NCBI GenBank assembly: GCA_947685225.1
Contig: CANTUV010000053.1
Coordinates: 5,193,501-5,257,500 of the forward strand
Reading direction: 5' to 3'
DNA length: 64,000 bases
Origin: Garcia nutans
Lineage: Eukaryota > Streptophyta > Magnoliopsida > Malpighiales > Euphorbiaceae
Positions 10,936-22,697 of this stretch are shown here, piece by piece. The notes under the pieces were generated by a model. The model had not been told where the DNA came from. It ran no database searches and was given only the letters and a program-made list of their open reading frames with translations. The translations under genes and the position numbers were made by a program. Position 1 is the first letter of the stretch. Every line of letters starts with the position of its first letter.

Positions 10936-11619
10936 CCACATTAAAACACTTCAGAAGGGGATCTGGACTTTGGAGATGAAACTTAGATCTTAAAAAAAAA
11001 AGAAATTAAGAACCAAACTTGGAACTCTTAAAAATTCTTTCGGCCAAAAGAAAACCCTAGCTAAGGAGAAATTCAAGACACAGTAACCAAAGACAAGCAA
11101 TCATCTCCAGATTGCTTTGCTCAACCAAAATCAAATCTGAAGCAGGCAACAACTTGGTTCAATTTCTTCAAATTTGGTGGAGCCTTCAAACATAGGTAAA
11201 TTGCCATGACTTTAGTTTATTGAATCATTAACCATCTTCATCTTTTAAACCATCATCACACTGCCTTAGTTATTTAATTCTTCCTTCAATTTAGTTTAGG
11301 CAGTAGCATAAGTTAATCCATACAATACTTGAGATCTTAATTAAAATAAATAATATAATCATTCAACACAAATCTAATTTTATAAATCCTAAGTTATTTA
11401 AATCCTAAATCTTAATTAACTTTGTTTTCAAACCTTCACGGTAGCTATTTTGTTCAGTGAGATATTTTAATCTTTCATCAATAAATTTGGTTTTCTATAT
11501 TTGTTTCACCTAAAAAAATATTGAAATAGTTGTTATAGTCAATATTAAAAGCACACTCAACTTTGATTATGGTAAAGCATCAAATTCTAAATTCAAAATC
11601 ATCATCCACAGAATTGAGA

Positions 11620-12160
11620 TTTCAAACTATAAAACCCTAATATCTTAACAGTAAAATCCTAAAACTTTAATAGCCTTAAAACATGTTTTTCAAAATCTAA
11701 AATCCTAATTACACCTTTCTAAAAACCCTAAACTATCATATTAATTCTCAAAACCTTAATCCCAGTGTCTTAATTCCTTAATTTTCCTAAACCCTAATTT
11801 TCTTAAAACCCAATCCAGTAAAACTTTATGACAAGTTCATCAATACCTAAAGCCCTAATCCAGTGAACTTAAAACCCAATCTAGTAAATCTAAATCCTAA
11901 TTCTTAACTCAGTAACCATAATCTAGTAACCCAATCTTTTAAAATTATAAACCCTAATATCTTAAGGTTCCAAAACCCTAATTTCATGATGTTAGCCCTA
12001 AACCCTAATTTGATTAACCAAAAAACCTTACTACTTTCTTAAATTTATAAAACCCTAATCCATTCCATTTTTCCAAAAATTCTCACAGTAGCCTAAATAA
12101 TAAATATAATAATTTCAAAATCCTAAAACCTTAAATTTTAATTAAAGAACCCTAAATTGA
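11620..12160 (+). repeat. Telo-box cluster in 5' LTR C
   Basis: More than ten AAACCCTAA-like motifs are interspersed with AATCCAGTAA-type sequence, located downstream of the TATA box, probably in transcribed R/U5. Confidence 0.75.
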
Positions 12161-12897
12161 GACATAAACCTAAATTTGTATCTTTATTTGCTTTATTTTA
12201 TTTTTAGATTTGATTATATAGTTTATTTTATGTTTTGATTTATTTAATTTACTGCTTGATTTTTTTAATTTATCATGGATGAATATTCTCTTTATTATTA
12301 TGATTATTATTTGTTTATTTTGGTATTAAAATTGCAAGAGGTATGTTTCCACTTTGTGGGTACCTCATTAAATAATTTTCATGCAATTTAAATTGCTTTT
12401 GCATTTTGGACCAATGTAAAGGACATGTTTCTACCTTTCGGTGGGTGTCCTATTTAGTTTAGACATGGACAATGTAAGGACATGTTTCCATCCTTGGATG
12501 GATGTCCATTTATTTGCTTTGTTTGGACATTGCTTTGATTTTAATATAATGATGCTTTATTTTAATTGTTGCATGTAGTATGGATAATATTGTTATACTT
12601 AAGAATTTTATAATATTAAGACCTGCAAAGGAGACCGGTTCCAATGAATTGAGCGTTGTGGGGGTGCTGGGCCGTTTTTCACATTCCCCACACGTACCCA
12701 ACTTTTTGAACCCATTAGGGAGTTGGGGATTCCTTAGGAATCGAGTCATCCACCCCTTTCTTTTTCCCGGCCTGTCCAGGTAGCGACTCCATTTTCTCTG
12801 GGCTTAGGCCCGTGTTCTCTAAGGCCCCGAGCCTAAATAGTGCCAAAGTCGCAAGAACCATTCCACTAGGAGTGGGGGCAAAAATCCAAGCTCACAG

Positions 12898-12915
12898 TGG
12901 CGACTCCATTGGGGA
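12898..12915 (+). other. Primer-binding site of element C (probably tRNA-Arg)
   Basis: TGGCGACTCCATTGGGGA begins one base after the LTR end. It differs from the iMet PBS of A and B and has the form used by Tat/Ogre elements. Assignment to tRNA-Arg is from memory of plant tRNA acceptor ends and should be treated as likely rather than proven. Confidence 0.75.
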
Positions 12916-14054
12916 TAAGAGAAGTTGATTTCGTTGGTCTTTATATTATTCTATTCTTTTTTATCTTGATATTATCCATTGTATCATTTAGATTGCATCG
13001 TGTGCATGAGTTAGGACGCCCGTGTTGTATTATGTAAGGGATACCATACTTTCACTCAAGGTATGGAGATCGAGCATGGCATAACCACTCATAGCCTTGT
13101 ACCATTTGGTATATACTTGCTATGGGAACCTAAGCCTTTTAACCCAAAGATTAAAGCTCATGTAATTGGCCTAGTTACTTTTCTTAGGTTTTACCCCAAA
13201 TGCTTGTTGTTTGACTATGGTTAATTTGTCTTAGCTTAAATGATGGCTTATTTGATTTGTTCCTTTTCTAATATGACCTAAGTATATTGTAAGCTCAAAA
13301 TAATTTTTTTCTTTAAAGTCCAAAAGACCAAAGCAATTTTCAAAACTTTTCAAGATGGTCTTTGGACATAAAACTTTTCTAAAAAACAAATCAAATATAC
13401 TTTTCTCATGATCCAAATACAAAGCCCAAAATATATATATATTTTTTCTAAAATCTTTTTACAATGGGTTTAGAAATAAAATTATTTTCAAAGAGCTTGC
13501 AAATTATTTAGATTAATTATGAAATACCAAAAATCAATTGTGAGCCTAGTTTATACTAAGAATTATTAACCATGGGCTTATTTTTGGCATGAACCACTAG
13601 TTACTTTTTCAAGTGAGAAATCTATTTATAATAAACCTCTTAATTTAGTTTTAATCTAATATAGCATAAAAGCTACTTTAGTTGTTTAAATGGATTAAAA
13701 CCTAATTAATGGAAATTATCATGAACTGATTTTTATTTTTGAAAATATAACTATTGGTTGAAACATCCGAGGAAATTATTCAAAAACAAGATACCCCATG
13801 TTGGTATTTTGTTAACCATATTACCTAGGAAAAGAGACTTGCCATTCGTGTGTGGAAGTTATAAGGTTGGAAGAGACGTTCTACTTATCTTTTTTTATTG
13901 TTTGTGCATACATGCATACATACATTTGCATCTCATATAATTAGTCCTCTCTGGTCACAGCCTTGGATTAGACAGTTGAAAGGCCTATGACAATTCGACC
14001 TACGCCGGAGACGAAGAATCTAGTAACAACTCAATCACTTGCTCACCAAAAGCA
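12916..14054 (+). other. Leader of element C
   Basis: An AT-rich stretch of 1.1 kb between PBS and gag. I see no credible coding sequence; the short ORFs at 13231-13422 and 13758-13940 have no family features. Confidence 0.6.
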
Positions 14055-15427
14055 ATGGAGCCCGAAAAAATTCAAAGAATGGTGGATGACACCCTCAATG
14101 CCAAGATGGAAGAAATAAAAGAGGCCCTGGCTGAGATCATGAAGAACCAATTGGCTGCAATTTTAGGAAATAATGCTGAAGCATCTGCTAGCACTAAGAA
14201 GCCAAAGGACAAGAGGAAGGGTAAAGTTGGTGAAGTGGTTTTTGATGATGAGAAGGTGATCATCGATGATGATGATGATTGAGCTCAATACTTCCAAGAT
14301 CCTCAAGACAAGAAGAAAGAACCAAAGATTGTTCAAAGATCAGTTAAGGGAAAAATCGAAATGTCTGATGTTGAAAAGATGATTGCGGATTTGGAAAAGA
14401 AATTTAAGAAGAAGCTAAAAACAGAAGAAATGTCTGAAGTTGACAAATTATTTGAGCTAGACGAAGACATTTTGTACAAATTCAAGATGCCATCATTTGC
14501 AAAGTTTGATGGAACTAAAAATCCTCACCTCCATGTGAAGCAGTATATCACTGCTATGCAGTCTGCCCGAGCTCCTAAGGCTCAAACTCTAAGGTACTTT
14601 ATGCTCTCATTGGACCCTGTTATCCAAAACTTGTTCAATACCTTAGATGATGGCATGCAAAAGAGTTGGGATCTGGTATACAAGGCCTTCATCCAACAAT
14701 ATGGATACAATGTTGAGATGGAAGTTACCTTAATAGAAGTGAAGTCCATTAGACAAAGGCCAAATGAGAATTTTGTGGACTATGTAAAGAGATGGAGGAA
14801 CAAGGCTGCTTTGCTCAAGAAGAGGCCCGATGAGTCTGATCAAATAAGGATGATTGTGAGTGGGGTGTTGCCTAGTCTTCGTGAAAGGATGTCTCATACA
14901 CTCATCCGTGATTTCAAAGATCTTCTCCAAGCTGGTCTGCAAATTGAAGAATGGGAAAGAGAGAAGAACCATTTTTCAACAAGAAGGAATGAGAAAGGAA
15001 ACTATCAGTCTGGTAACCAAGGCATGCAAAAGACAGTTGGTGTTAATGCTACTAGCCAAGGAACAAGAAGACAATTTTCAAAATTGGGGAAACCGCTGTC
15101 TTGGGTTCTCAATAAGCTTCAAAGGAAGGGATTGTTACAACCCTTAAATCCTCGTCCTTTGCCTAACCCTCTCCCACCTAATTTCAACACAAGGCATTTT
15201 GTCAATTTCATCAAATGCCAGGACACGACACTGATAAATGTGTGAGGTTGAGGCATGAGATCCAAATTTTGATTGATAGTGGAAAGCTGCCTGAGCCCAA
15301 CAAGCCGAACACCAATGACAATCCATTACCAAGGTTCAATAGAGTACCACCACTGGCAACCTTCATGATTGGAGGAGGTTTGCATGAAAGTTTTGTCATA
15401 TCTTCTTTCCAAGATTTGGATGAATAA
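14055..15427 (+). pseudogene. Tat-type gag of element C (broken)
   Basis: Gag starts MEPEKIQRMVDD and has an acidic end to its first segment (IIDDDDD). An in-frame TGA at 14280-14282 separates this from the main gag core. The core includes FKMPSFAKFDGTKNPHLH, FIQQYGYN and ERMSHTLIRDFKDLLQ, which match the retrotransposon gag (capsid) domain of Tat elements. A frameshift near 15210-15240 leads to GHDTDKCVRLRHEIQILID, the divergent zinc-knuckle-like end of Tat gags, stopping at 15425-15427. It would form the virus-like particle. It precedes protease in the usual order. Confidence 0.9.
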
Positions 15428-15902
15428 GTAACCAAAAAAGAAGTGGTATTTAGCAAAGTTGAACAAACTATGGTGGGTAAAGAAGTAGCAATTTATGTTG
15501 TGAATGTGTTTTGGGATTCAAGCGATGTGATGAGGATCTTGTATCCAAGAAGGAGGAATGGACCTAGTCCGAGCCTGAAGAAGATGAAGTAATGAACACT
15601 AGATCCGATAAGCCTTATGCAAGGCCACCGCCTAAGGAGGTAGAAGTTAATAAAGGAAAGGAAGCCGAAGTAGGGAACAAAAAATAAGAAGATTATACCG
15701 AGCTCAAGCAATTGAAAAGAACCCAAGAAAGTATTAGCATTTGGGACTTATTGGCACTTCTAAGAAGCACCGTGAAACTATGGCCAAGGTCTTGGCTAGC
15801 ATGCCAATTTCTACCTCCATAACACCGGAGGAGCTGATCAACTTCATAAAAATTGAAGGAGTAATGAAATGTGAAGATATTTAAGAGAAGAGCGAAGTTA
15901 AT
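15428..15902 (+). other. Degenerate gag-protease linker of element C
   Basis: This keeps weak coding character with several stops (for example short charged segments near 15580-15680 and SMPISTSITPEELINF near 15810) but no intact domain. Confidence 0.6.
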
Positions 15903-16649
15903 ATGGGAGCGGTATCTTTCTCAGATGCAGATTTACCGGAAGAGGGGAGAGATCACATCCGCCCTCTCTTTATCAAAATAGAAATCAAAAGGAAAAGGAC
16001 TCCATGTGTAATGGTTGATGATGGGTCCGCCATAAAGGTTTGTCCACTTAAAATATTGCCAAAGCTAGCCATGTCAACAAGGGATCTAAATCCAACCAAA
16101 GTAACCATTCGGGCTTATGACAACACCAAAAGACATGCCAAAGGAACTTTCAAAGCTGCTGTCAAGGTTGGTCCAATTGAATCTATTGTTGAATTTATTA
16201 TTTTGGACATACCTGTTACCTTTGCCTTGCTCTTGGGACCACCATGGTTTCATCCTCTTGGTGGAGTTCCTTTCACCCTTCATCAAAAGATCAAGTTTCC
16301 TAACGGAGATGAGACAGTGGTCATTGAGGCAGAAGATAATGAGGTTGTTAATGCTCTAATTTTGGAGAGGCCCCTCAATGGTTTCCATGTAGCTATAATT
16401 TATGATGACAAAGTAGTGGACTCTAAGGTCTTGAACATGATGAAGAACATTAGCTACCTTCCCGGAGCTGGTCTTGGAAAGGGCAAAGCCGGTGTAACAA
16501 TGCTTCCAAATTTTAAAACTCAAACTTCCAAGAAAGGGTTAGGGTATGAAGAAGCCAACAAAGATGTCCAGCCAAAGAAGAATGAGAAGATGAGCTTCCC
16601 GCCACTTAAAAAAATCTTTGTCAAAGCTCAAAAAATGGGACCACTCTAA
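15903..16649 (+). CDS. Aspartic protease plus G-patch-like region, element C
   Basis: An open frame of 248 codons. The protease site VMVDDGSAIKVCP corresponds to the Tat consensus with D-x-G-S, followed by the flap and LLGPPWFHPLGGVPFTLHQ near residue 110. A glycine-rich segment, PGAGLGKGKAGV followed by KKGLGYEE near residues 190-215, resembles the G-patch-like part found after protease in Tat polyproteins. It would cleave gag-pol. It is one of the few uninterrupted parts of this element, though it is isolated from gag and RT by stops. Confidence 0.85.
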   Translation: MGAVSFSDADLPEEGRDHIRPLFIKIEIKRKRTPCVMVDDGSAIKVCPLKILPKLAMSTRDLNPTKVTIRAYDNTKRHAKGTFKAAVKVGPIESIVEFIILDIPVTFALLLGPPWFHPLGGVPFTLHQKIKFPNGDETVVIEAEDNEVVNALILERPLNGFHVAIIYDDKVVDSKVLNMMKNISYLPGAGLGKGKAGVTMLPNFKTQTSKKGLGYEEANKDVQPKKNEKMSFPPLKKIFVKAQKMGPL

Positions 16650-17190
16650 GGAAAGCCCGAGCTAATCATGTTCATGGGAAAGTTGATCCCGGTTTTTAAA
16701 ATTTTTGCTGATGTTGCCTAACTAGTGGAGCAAGTGAAGAAAGAGCTCACCCTGCCAGCAACAAGGAGTCCAATCTGGAAGAGAAGAAAGAAGCTGTCCT
16801 GAAAGCCGAGAAGACTCCAGAGGAGATCGCTGCCCTAGTTGAAGAGAAGTTTGAAGATATTCTACTTTATGATTTTAAGAACAATGATTTTAATTTTAAT
16901 TTGTCTGTTTTATATGAGGATGATGGTGTTTTGTTTTCCAAAATGAATGCAATAAAGTCTGATTTTGCTTACTTATGTGATGTTTCTTCTGATGGTTGCA
17001 TATATTCAAATAGAAGTTGCATGAACATCTTTAATATTAATTCTGTTAATACACAATCATTAAATTTGGAAACAACCAAAAATCCTAAAAATATTAGCAT
17101 AGCATTCGTCCTTACTCCTAATGAGAGAGAGAGAGATTTAAAAAAATATTCAAAAAATATGAGGAAGTATTTACTTGGTCTTATGAGGAT
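16650..17190 (+). other. Protease-RT linker of element C
   Basis: Low-constraint coding sequence with an open stretch 16901-17203 of 100 codons whose end (ERERDLKKYS and following) leads by frameshift into RT. Linkers between protease and RT are usual in Tat elements. Confidence 0.6.
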
Positions 17191-18534
17191 ATGCCTGGAA
17201 TAGATCGAGACATAGCCGAACATCTCATTCCTACTTACACTCATATAAAGCTTGTCAAACAAAAGCTAAGACGTTTGAGGCTGGAATGGGCTGAATTGGT
17301 TAAAGAAGAGGTCACTAAACATATACAAGTAACGTTCCTTGAAGTGATAGAATATCTAGATTGGCTAGCCAACATAGTACTCGTGCCAAAAAAAGATGGA
17401 AGAATTAGGGTCTGTATCGACTATAGAGATTTAAACAAGGCTTTCCCTAAAGATGATTTTCCTTTACCCCATATAGATGTCCTCATTGATAGTACAACCT
17501 CTAGCATGCTACATTCATTTGTAGATGGATTTTTCGTATACAACCAAGTATTAATGGCCTAAGAGGATAAAGCCAAAACTGCTTTCATTACTACACGGGG
17601 TATATTTTGTTATAGGGTGATGTTGTTTGGCTTAAAGAATGCTGGAGCAACCTACCAAAGGATGGCCACCACACTATTTCATGACATGACGCACAAAGAA
17701 GTCAAAGTATATGTTGATGATATGATGGTAAAATCAGATATGAGGGAACAACACTTCTAAAACTTAGAATTATTCTTCAATAAAGCATTGAAATATAAGC
17801 TAAGATTAAACCCGAAGAAGTGTGTGTTCGGGGTTACCTCATGCAAATTGTTGGGACATGTGATTGGTGCAAATAGCATTGAGATTGACCCTAACAAAGT
17901 TAAAGCAATTAGGGATATGCCAGCCCCTAATATGGAGAGAGAAGTTCGGGGATTCATTGGTAAATTACAATACATTAGCAGGTTTATAGCAAAGCTCACA
18001 ACAATCTATGAGCCTATCTTCAAGTTGCTTAAAAAGAATCAAACAGTCCTATGGAATGAAGAGTGTCAAAAGGCCTTTGAGCGAATAAAGGAGTATCTAC
18101 TAAATCCACCTGTTTTGAAACCACCTAAACCCGGTAAACCCTTGTTACTATACTTAGCATTAGAAGAAGAGTCAATAGGAGCCATGCTAGCCCAATCAGA
18201 TGAGTCAGGGATTGAGCATGTAGTTTACCATTTGAGTAGAAAGCTTCTACCTTATGAAATTAAGTATAGTATCATTGAAAAGACCTGTATAGCTGTGGTT
18301 TGGTCTTCTAAAAAGTTGCAGCATTACTTTCAATCTTATAGTGTGCAAGCAATTTCCAGGTTGGATCCAATGAAGTACTTAAGGGAGACACCCTCTTTGA
18401 TTGGGAAGTATGGGCGATGGTTGATAATATTGGAAGAATTTGAGATTGAGTATGTAACCAGAAAAACAATCAAAGGTAGAGAGCAGTGGCAGAATTCTTG
18501 GCCCAACAACCATTATCGGATAATGAAGAGGTAG
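17191..18534 (+). pseudogene. Reverse transcriptase and first RNase H of element C
   Basis: RT motifs appear in order: MPGIDRDIAEH, VPKKDGRIRVCIDYRDLNKA, TRGIFCYRVMLFGLKNAGAT, the catalytic YVDD (17710-17721), LRLNPKKCVFG, GFIGKLQYISRFIAKLT and then the RNase H core LLYLALEEESIGAMLAQ. Two in-frame TAA codons (17560-17562 and 17758-17760) interrupt one frame; a frameshift near 18475-18490 ends it. Normal role: copying element RNA to cDNA and removing the RNA strand. This copy cannot make a whole enzyme. Confidence 0.92.
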
Positions 18535-19087
18535 TCTTGTAATTTTCGGATGAACATTTAGAGGCCATTGAAGTACAAGGATGGAAAATGTATTTTGATG
18601 GAGCAGTGAATAGGAAAGGAGCAGGTTTGGGAGTCATACTAGAATCGCCCGAAGGGGAACTTATCCCTTTAGCCAAAAAGTTGAAATTCAGGGCAACCAA
18701 TAATATGGTGGAGTACGAAGCATGTATCTTTGGTTTGGAAAACCTAATGATTATGAAGGTAGATAAGGTGGAAGTTTTTGACGATTCATTGCTAGTAGTA
18801 TCCCAAGTAAAGGGAGAGTGGGAGTTAAAAGAAGAAAAATTAAACCATACCACCATTACTTGACCATGATGAAGAAGAACTTTAAGGAGTGCAGGTTTAT
18901 ACACCTACAAAGAGAAGAAAACCATATGGCTGATGCCCTAGCCACATTGGCTTCGGTATTGGAAAATCCTGTCAACTTATTCCTCAAGCCTCTGATTTTG
19001 ACCAGCTCATCAACTCCTTGCTATGAATATGAGACAATCATGGAAAAATATACAAACCATGATGCATGGTATGATACTATAAGATGA
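18535..19087 (+). pseudogene. Second (archaeal-type) RNase H of element C
   Basis: MYFDGAVNRKGAGLGVILES carries the first catalytic Asp. It is followed by ATNNMVEYEACIFGLE with the catalytic Glu, VEVFDDSLLVVSQV with an Asp, and, after a frameshift near 18840-18860, LQREENHMADALATLAS with the last Asp. A second RNase H placed between RT/RNase H and integrase is a hallmark of the Tat lineage. The frameshift splits it, and GPxT-type tails are absent. Confidence 0.88.
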
Positions 19088-20308
19088 TTTTTAGAGGAAA
19101 GGGAATACCTGTTGGGGACAACAAAGAAAGAAGAGCCATAAGGTCGTGGTCTTTGCAATACATCACCTTCCATGGAGAGTTATATCGAAGATGGCCTGAT
19201 AGGGTACATTTGAGATGCTTGAGGAAGCTTGAAGTGGAGCATATCATGTCAGAAATACACGCGGGAAATTACGGTCCACACATGAGTGGTTTGGCCTTAG
19301 TTAAGAAGATAATTCGACAAGGTTACTACTGGCTGACCATTGAGAGAGATTGTATTGAGTTTGTAAAGAAGTGCCAACAATGTCAGATGTATAGTAATTT
19401 GAATCATATGCCTCCTGAAGAATTGCATTCTATGTCTTCACCTTGGCCCTTTGCCATTTGGGGTATCGACATTATAGGAGAGATACATCCGACAGCCTCA
19501 AATGGTCACCATTTTGTTGTAGTAACGGTAGATTATTTTTCAAAATGGGTCGAAACTAACTCCTTCAACAAACTGGGGGCAAGTCAAATGGCTAAATTTA
19601 TTGAAAAGAACCTCATCTGCAAGTATGAGATATCGCACAGTGTGATATCAGACAAGGGGATACAATTTCAAGGAGTAGTTAAGGACTTATTCTCAAAGTA
19701 CCAAATCCATCATCACCAATCCTCTCCTTATAGACCAAAGGCTAATGGTGCAGTAGAAGCAACAAACAAGACAATTAAGCAGATCCTGTAAAAGATGACC
19801 AAGACATACAAGGATTGGTCAGAGATGCTTCCTTTTGCTTTATGGGGATATAGAAAAAGTGTGCGAACACCGACTGGAATGACACCGTTCTCTTTGGTTT
19901 ATGGGGTGAAAGCAGTGTTGCCAATTGAAATTGAGATCAAGTCGTTAAGAGTGGTCTTGGAAGTTGAACTGCCTGAAACAGAATGGGTAGTGAGCAGATA
20001 TACACAGTTAGCTTTACTAGAGGAGAGAAGGTTAAAAGCACTATATCATCATCAACTGTATCAAAATGAGGGTAGCTCGGGCTAATAATAGAAGGGTTAA
20101 GATCAGAAAACTCAGAGTTGGGGATTTGGTGTTGAAACAATGTAAGCCTAATGTATCTAATCCAAGAGGGAAATTTAGGCCTAGCTGGGAAGGGCCATAT
20201 GTTGTGAAACAAGTCATGAACAAGGGTGCAGTGAAGTTCTCAGACATGGATGGAAACGAGTTTAGTGAGCCAGTGAACATTGACAGGTTGAAGAGGTTTT
20301 ATGTATAA
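19084..20308 (+). pseudogene. Integrase of element C
   Basis: The zinc-binding part is EIHAGNYGPH then CQQCQ. The catalytic core shows D in WGIDIIGEIHP, D in VISDKGIQFQ and E in KANGAVEATNKT, giving the DDE triad. A stop at 19789-19791 and a frameshift near 20060 precede the C-terminal DNA-binding part, GDLVLKQ to GPYVVKQV and NIDRLKRFYV, stopping at 20306-20308. This ends the sense coding region. No chromodomain is seen, as expected for Tat elements. It inserts the cDNA copy into host DNA and would generate the 5-bp duplications seen at the element borders. Confidence 0.92.
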
Positions 20309-20726
20309 AAAAAAAGAAGAGAAAAATAAAAAAAGAGCTTGCTAAGTTGAGCAGTCCGCTAGTTTTGAAAACCTGAAAGGGTGGGCTAGGCAACAATTAG
20401 GGCCAAATGAGAGAAAATCGTCAATTAGAAAACCCGAAAGGGCTAGTTGGCAATAGGAGTGATCTTGTGTATGCTGGCTTTATGTTTAATTGTTCCCCAA
20501 TTTAATAAGATAGAATTAATATTAAAATCATTCTATGTGCACTGTTATAAGTATTTGACCAGATATGGATGAAATAAATAAACACAATAGCAAAAAATGA
20601 TGACAAATTATAAAAGGAAAAGAAGCATCTCTTATTACTTTTGTTATTTTTTTGTCCTTACAATATGCTTTCTAAAGAAATTGACAAATGTAAAATCTAT
20701 GGCAGATGATAAGTTTAACGTGTAGG
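20309..20726. repeat. Repeat-containing spacer after integrase
   Basis: At 20336-20460 there are diverged copies of a unit like CTAGTTTTGAAAACC plus GGGCTAGGCAACAATTAGG. The same unit recurs in the intron at 21140-21440. The rest, to 20726, is AT-rich without coding signs. Confidence 0.7.
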
Positions 20727-21095
20727 CTAGCTTTGCTTCAACAGATCCAAGTAGGCTTCAGTCAGACAAGGCATGTGTAAATAAGGAGTGAATTCAGAAC
20801 CTCGAGGCTTAACTCCATATTGATGGTCAAGCCGGTGAGGATCATAGCAAGTATCTCGATGAAGAGCAGTAAGAGGAACATACATCAAGTATGTCCACAT
20901 GGTGATACGAGAAATCTTCCACCAAGGTACTAACCAATGGATGTTGACTTTAGAGTGTGAATGGATCCAGTCAACCCAGTCAACATATGAAGAAGCAGGA
21001 TGGAGTAGTTTCCTAGCAGAATGATGTCGTAGTAGATATCTGGCAAAATCCATAGATGGAGTATGAAGCAAGTAGAAATGCTCCTGAAGCCAAAT

Positions 21096-21432
21096 CTGTG
21101 AGGAAAAATTAAAAATTTAAAAAAAAAAAGAAAAAAAAAGAAGGGGTCCGCTAAGTTGAAAACCCGCAAGGGCAGTTTAGGCAAAAATTAGGACAGTTCG
21201 CTAGTTCCGAAAACCCACATGGGCGGTCTAGGCAAAAATTAGAGCAATATAAAATATAATAAAAGAAGGGGTCTGCTAAGTTGAAAACCTGTAAGGGTAG
21301 CTTAGGCAAAAATTAGGACAGCTTGCTGGTTTTGAAAACTCATATGGGCGGACTAGAAAAAAATTAGAGCAATAAAAAAGAAGAAGAAGAAACACCTAAA
21401 TTGAAAACCCAAAATGACAGTTTAGGTATTAC
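21096..21432 (-). other. Intron of antisense gene 1, filled with tandem repeats
   Basis: The donor is CAG/GTAATA (border 21433/21432) and the acceptor TCACAG/ATTTGG (border 21096/21095), so it obeys GT-AG on the minus strand with a T-rich tract before the acceptor. Inside, at 21140-21440, lie about four to five units of roughly 40-60 bp containing GTTGAAAACCC and GGGCAGTTTAGGCAAAAATTAGG. Confidence 0.75.
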
Positions 21433-21582
21433 CTGAAGCAACAATGGACCCCCGGTCAGTTTCTTCAATAATCCTGTTTTAAGTTTGTCTAATCCAACTA
21501 AAGTCTCAGCTAAGATCACGGGTATCGGCGACAAGCCTCCTTCCATTTGGTCCATGATATCCAATACTCGTGGATTAATATC

Positions 21583-22697
21583 TGACGCGGACCCTTAGCA
21601 ACGATGGCAGCAAACCCAACGTATAACAATGGTAGAGAACTCCTTGAAACTTGATAATCACCTCCTAAGGAACCCAACGCCTATAAAGAGACGCGAACTC
21701 ACTATGATTGAAGGATTTAGTTGGTAAGAAGAAGGAAAACGCCACAACTCTTGTTGATAAGTAAACCTAATTCTTGATGCAAAGAAAGAATTAAAGAATC
21801 CACTCTAATCTCTCTCACATGAAAATTCACAAGAATAACTTGTAGAAGAATTCAAAATTTTTTTATTAATTGTTGTATCTCAAATTCTGCCTAATAGTGC
21901 CCTTAAATAAGGGTTACAAAATTCCTAATTGCATAAGGAAAACATTCCTAATTGCATAAGGAAAACATTCCTAATTGCATAAGGAAAATGGAAAACATTC
22001 CTAATTGCATAAGGAAAAATATAAAGTAATCCTAATCCACTAAGGAAAATATAAAGTAATCCTAATCCACTAAGGAAAACATAAAGTAAATCTGAATCTA
22101 AATCAGATAAGTAATCTAAATCCTATCCAAATCTAATAAAACAAATCCAAAATAGATTTGGAAAGACTAAATAATATCAAATCCTAAAAGATATGGAAAA
22201 TAAAATAATATCCTAACTAACTAAGGAATGAGGGGACCACATCCCATGTGACAAAAAGATGCCTTCCACTTGCTGAAATTCGTAACTTCCTTGGGCCCAT
22301 ATTAAACATGCCTTAATTAAGTCCAAAAAAAAGGCCTAATGTATTGGAAAAACAAGCCCAACATGTGCAGCCATGTTCAGCCTTAAAAACTTGCTAAACA
22401 TGCCAAAAAACTTGCTGAACAAGCCCAAGAAAGCATGCCCATGTGTTTGGACGTGATTTCCATACTTTGATCTTCACTTTAGGCTTCCCTTTGTGTAGCT
22501 TTGGCCTATAAGCTGTATCAAGCTCCACAAAGCCCATATTGCTTGAATTGCACCAAATCTGCTCCATATGAAGTGTAGCACGCCCCAAGTGTATTTTAGC
22601 CTCATAAAAGAGCTTTTGAACTCCTTTTAAATCTATTTGGATGATGTAAGATTGCTTTTCTTCAGTGGCACAAAGCTGCCATATCTGGTTTGTATCA
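21583..22697 (-). mobile_element. Solo LTR of family A (copy A2)
   Basis: On the minus strand this 1115-bp LTR starts TGATACAAACC and ends GCGTCA, flanked by the 5-bp duplication ATATC (21578-21582 and 22698-22702). There is no PBS, internal region or second LTR, so it is a solo LTR left by LTR-LTR recombination. Removing it and one TSD copy puts antisense gene 1 back in frame. From its start it encodes about 100 open residues on the minus strand, ending near 22394. Confidence 0.93.

Larger units (their letters stand above)
10506..12896 (+). mobile_element. 5' LTR of element C
   Basis: It starts TGTAGGCCCTTAA and ends AAGCTCACA just before the PBS. It is collinear with 27178-29536 apart from indels; for example, extra AAACCCTAA-rich sequence is in the 3' copy, and about 130 bp near 12030-12160 is present only here. 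Confidence 0.93.

Noticed and set aside
11620..12160. Interstitial telomere array
   Set aside because: The AAACCCTAA motifs are irregularly spaced and not in tandem, and recur in homologous LTR positions, so they are telo-boxes of the LTR rather than telomere DNA.
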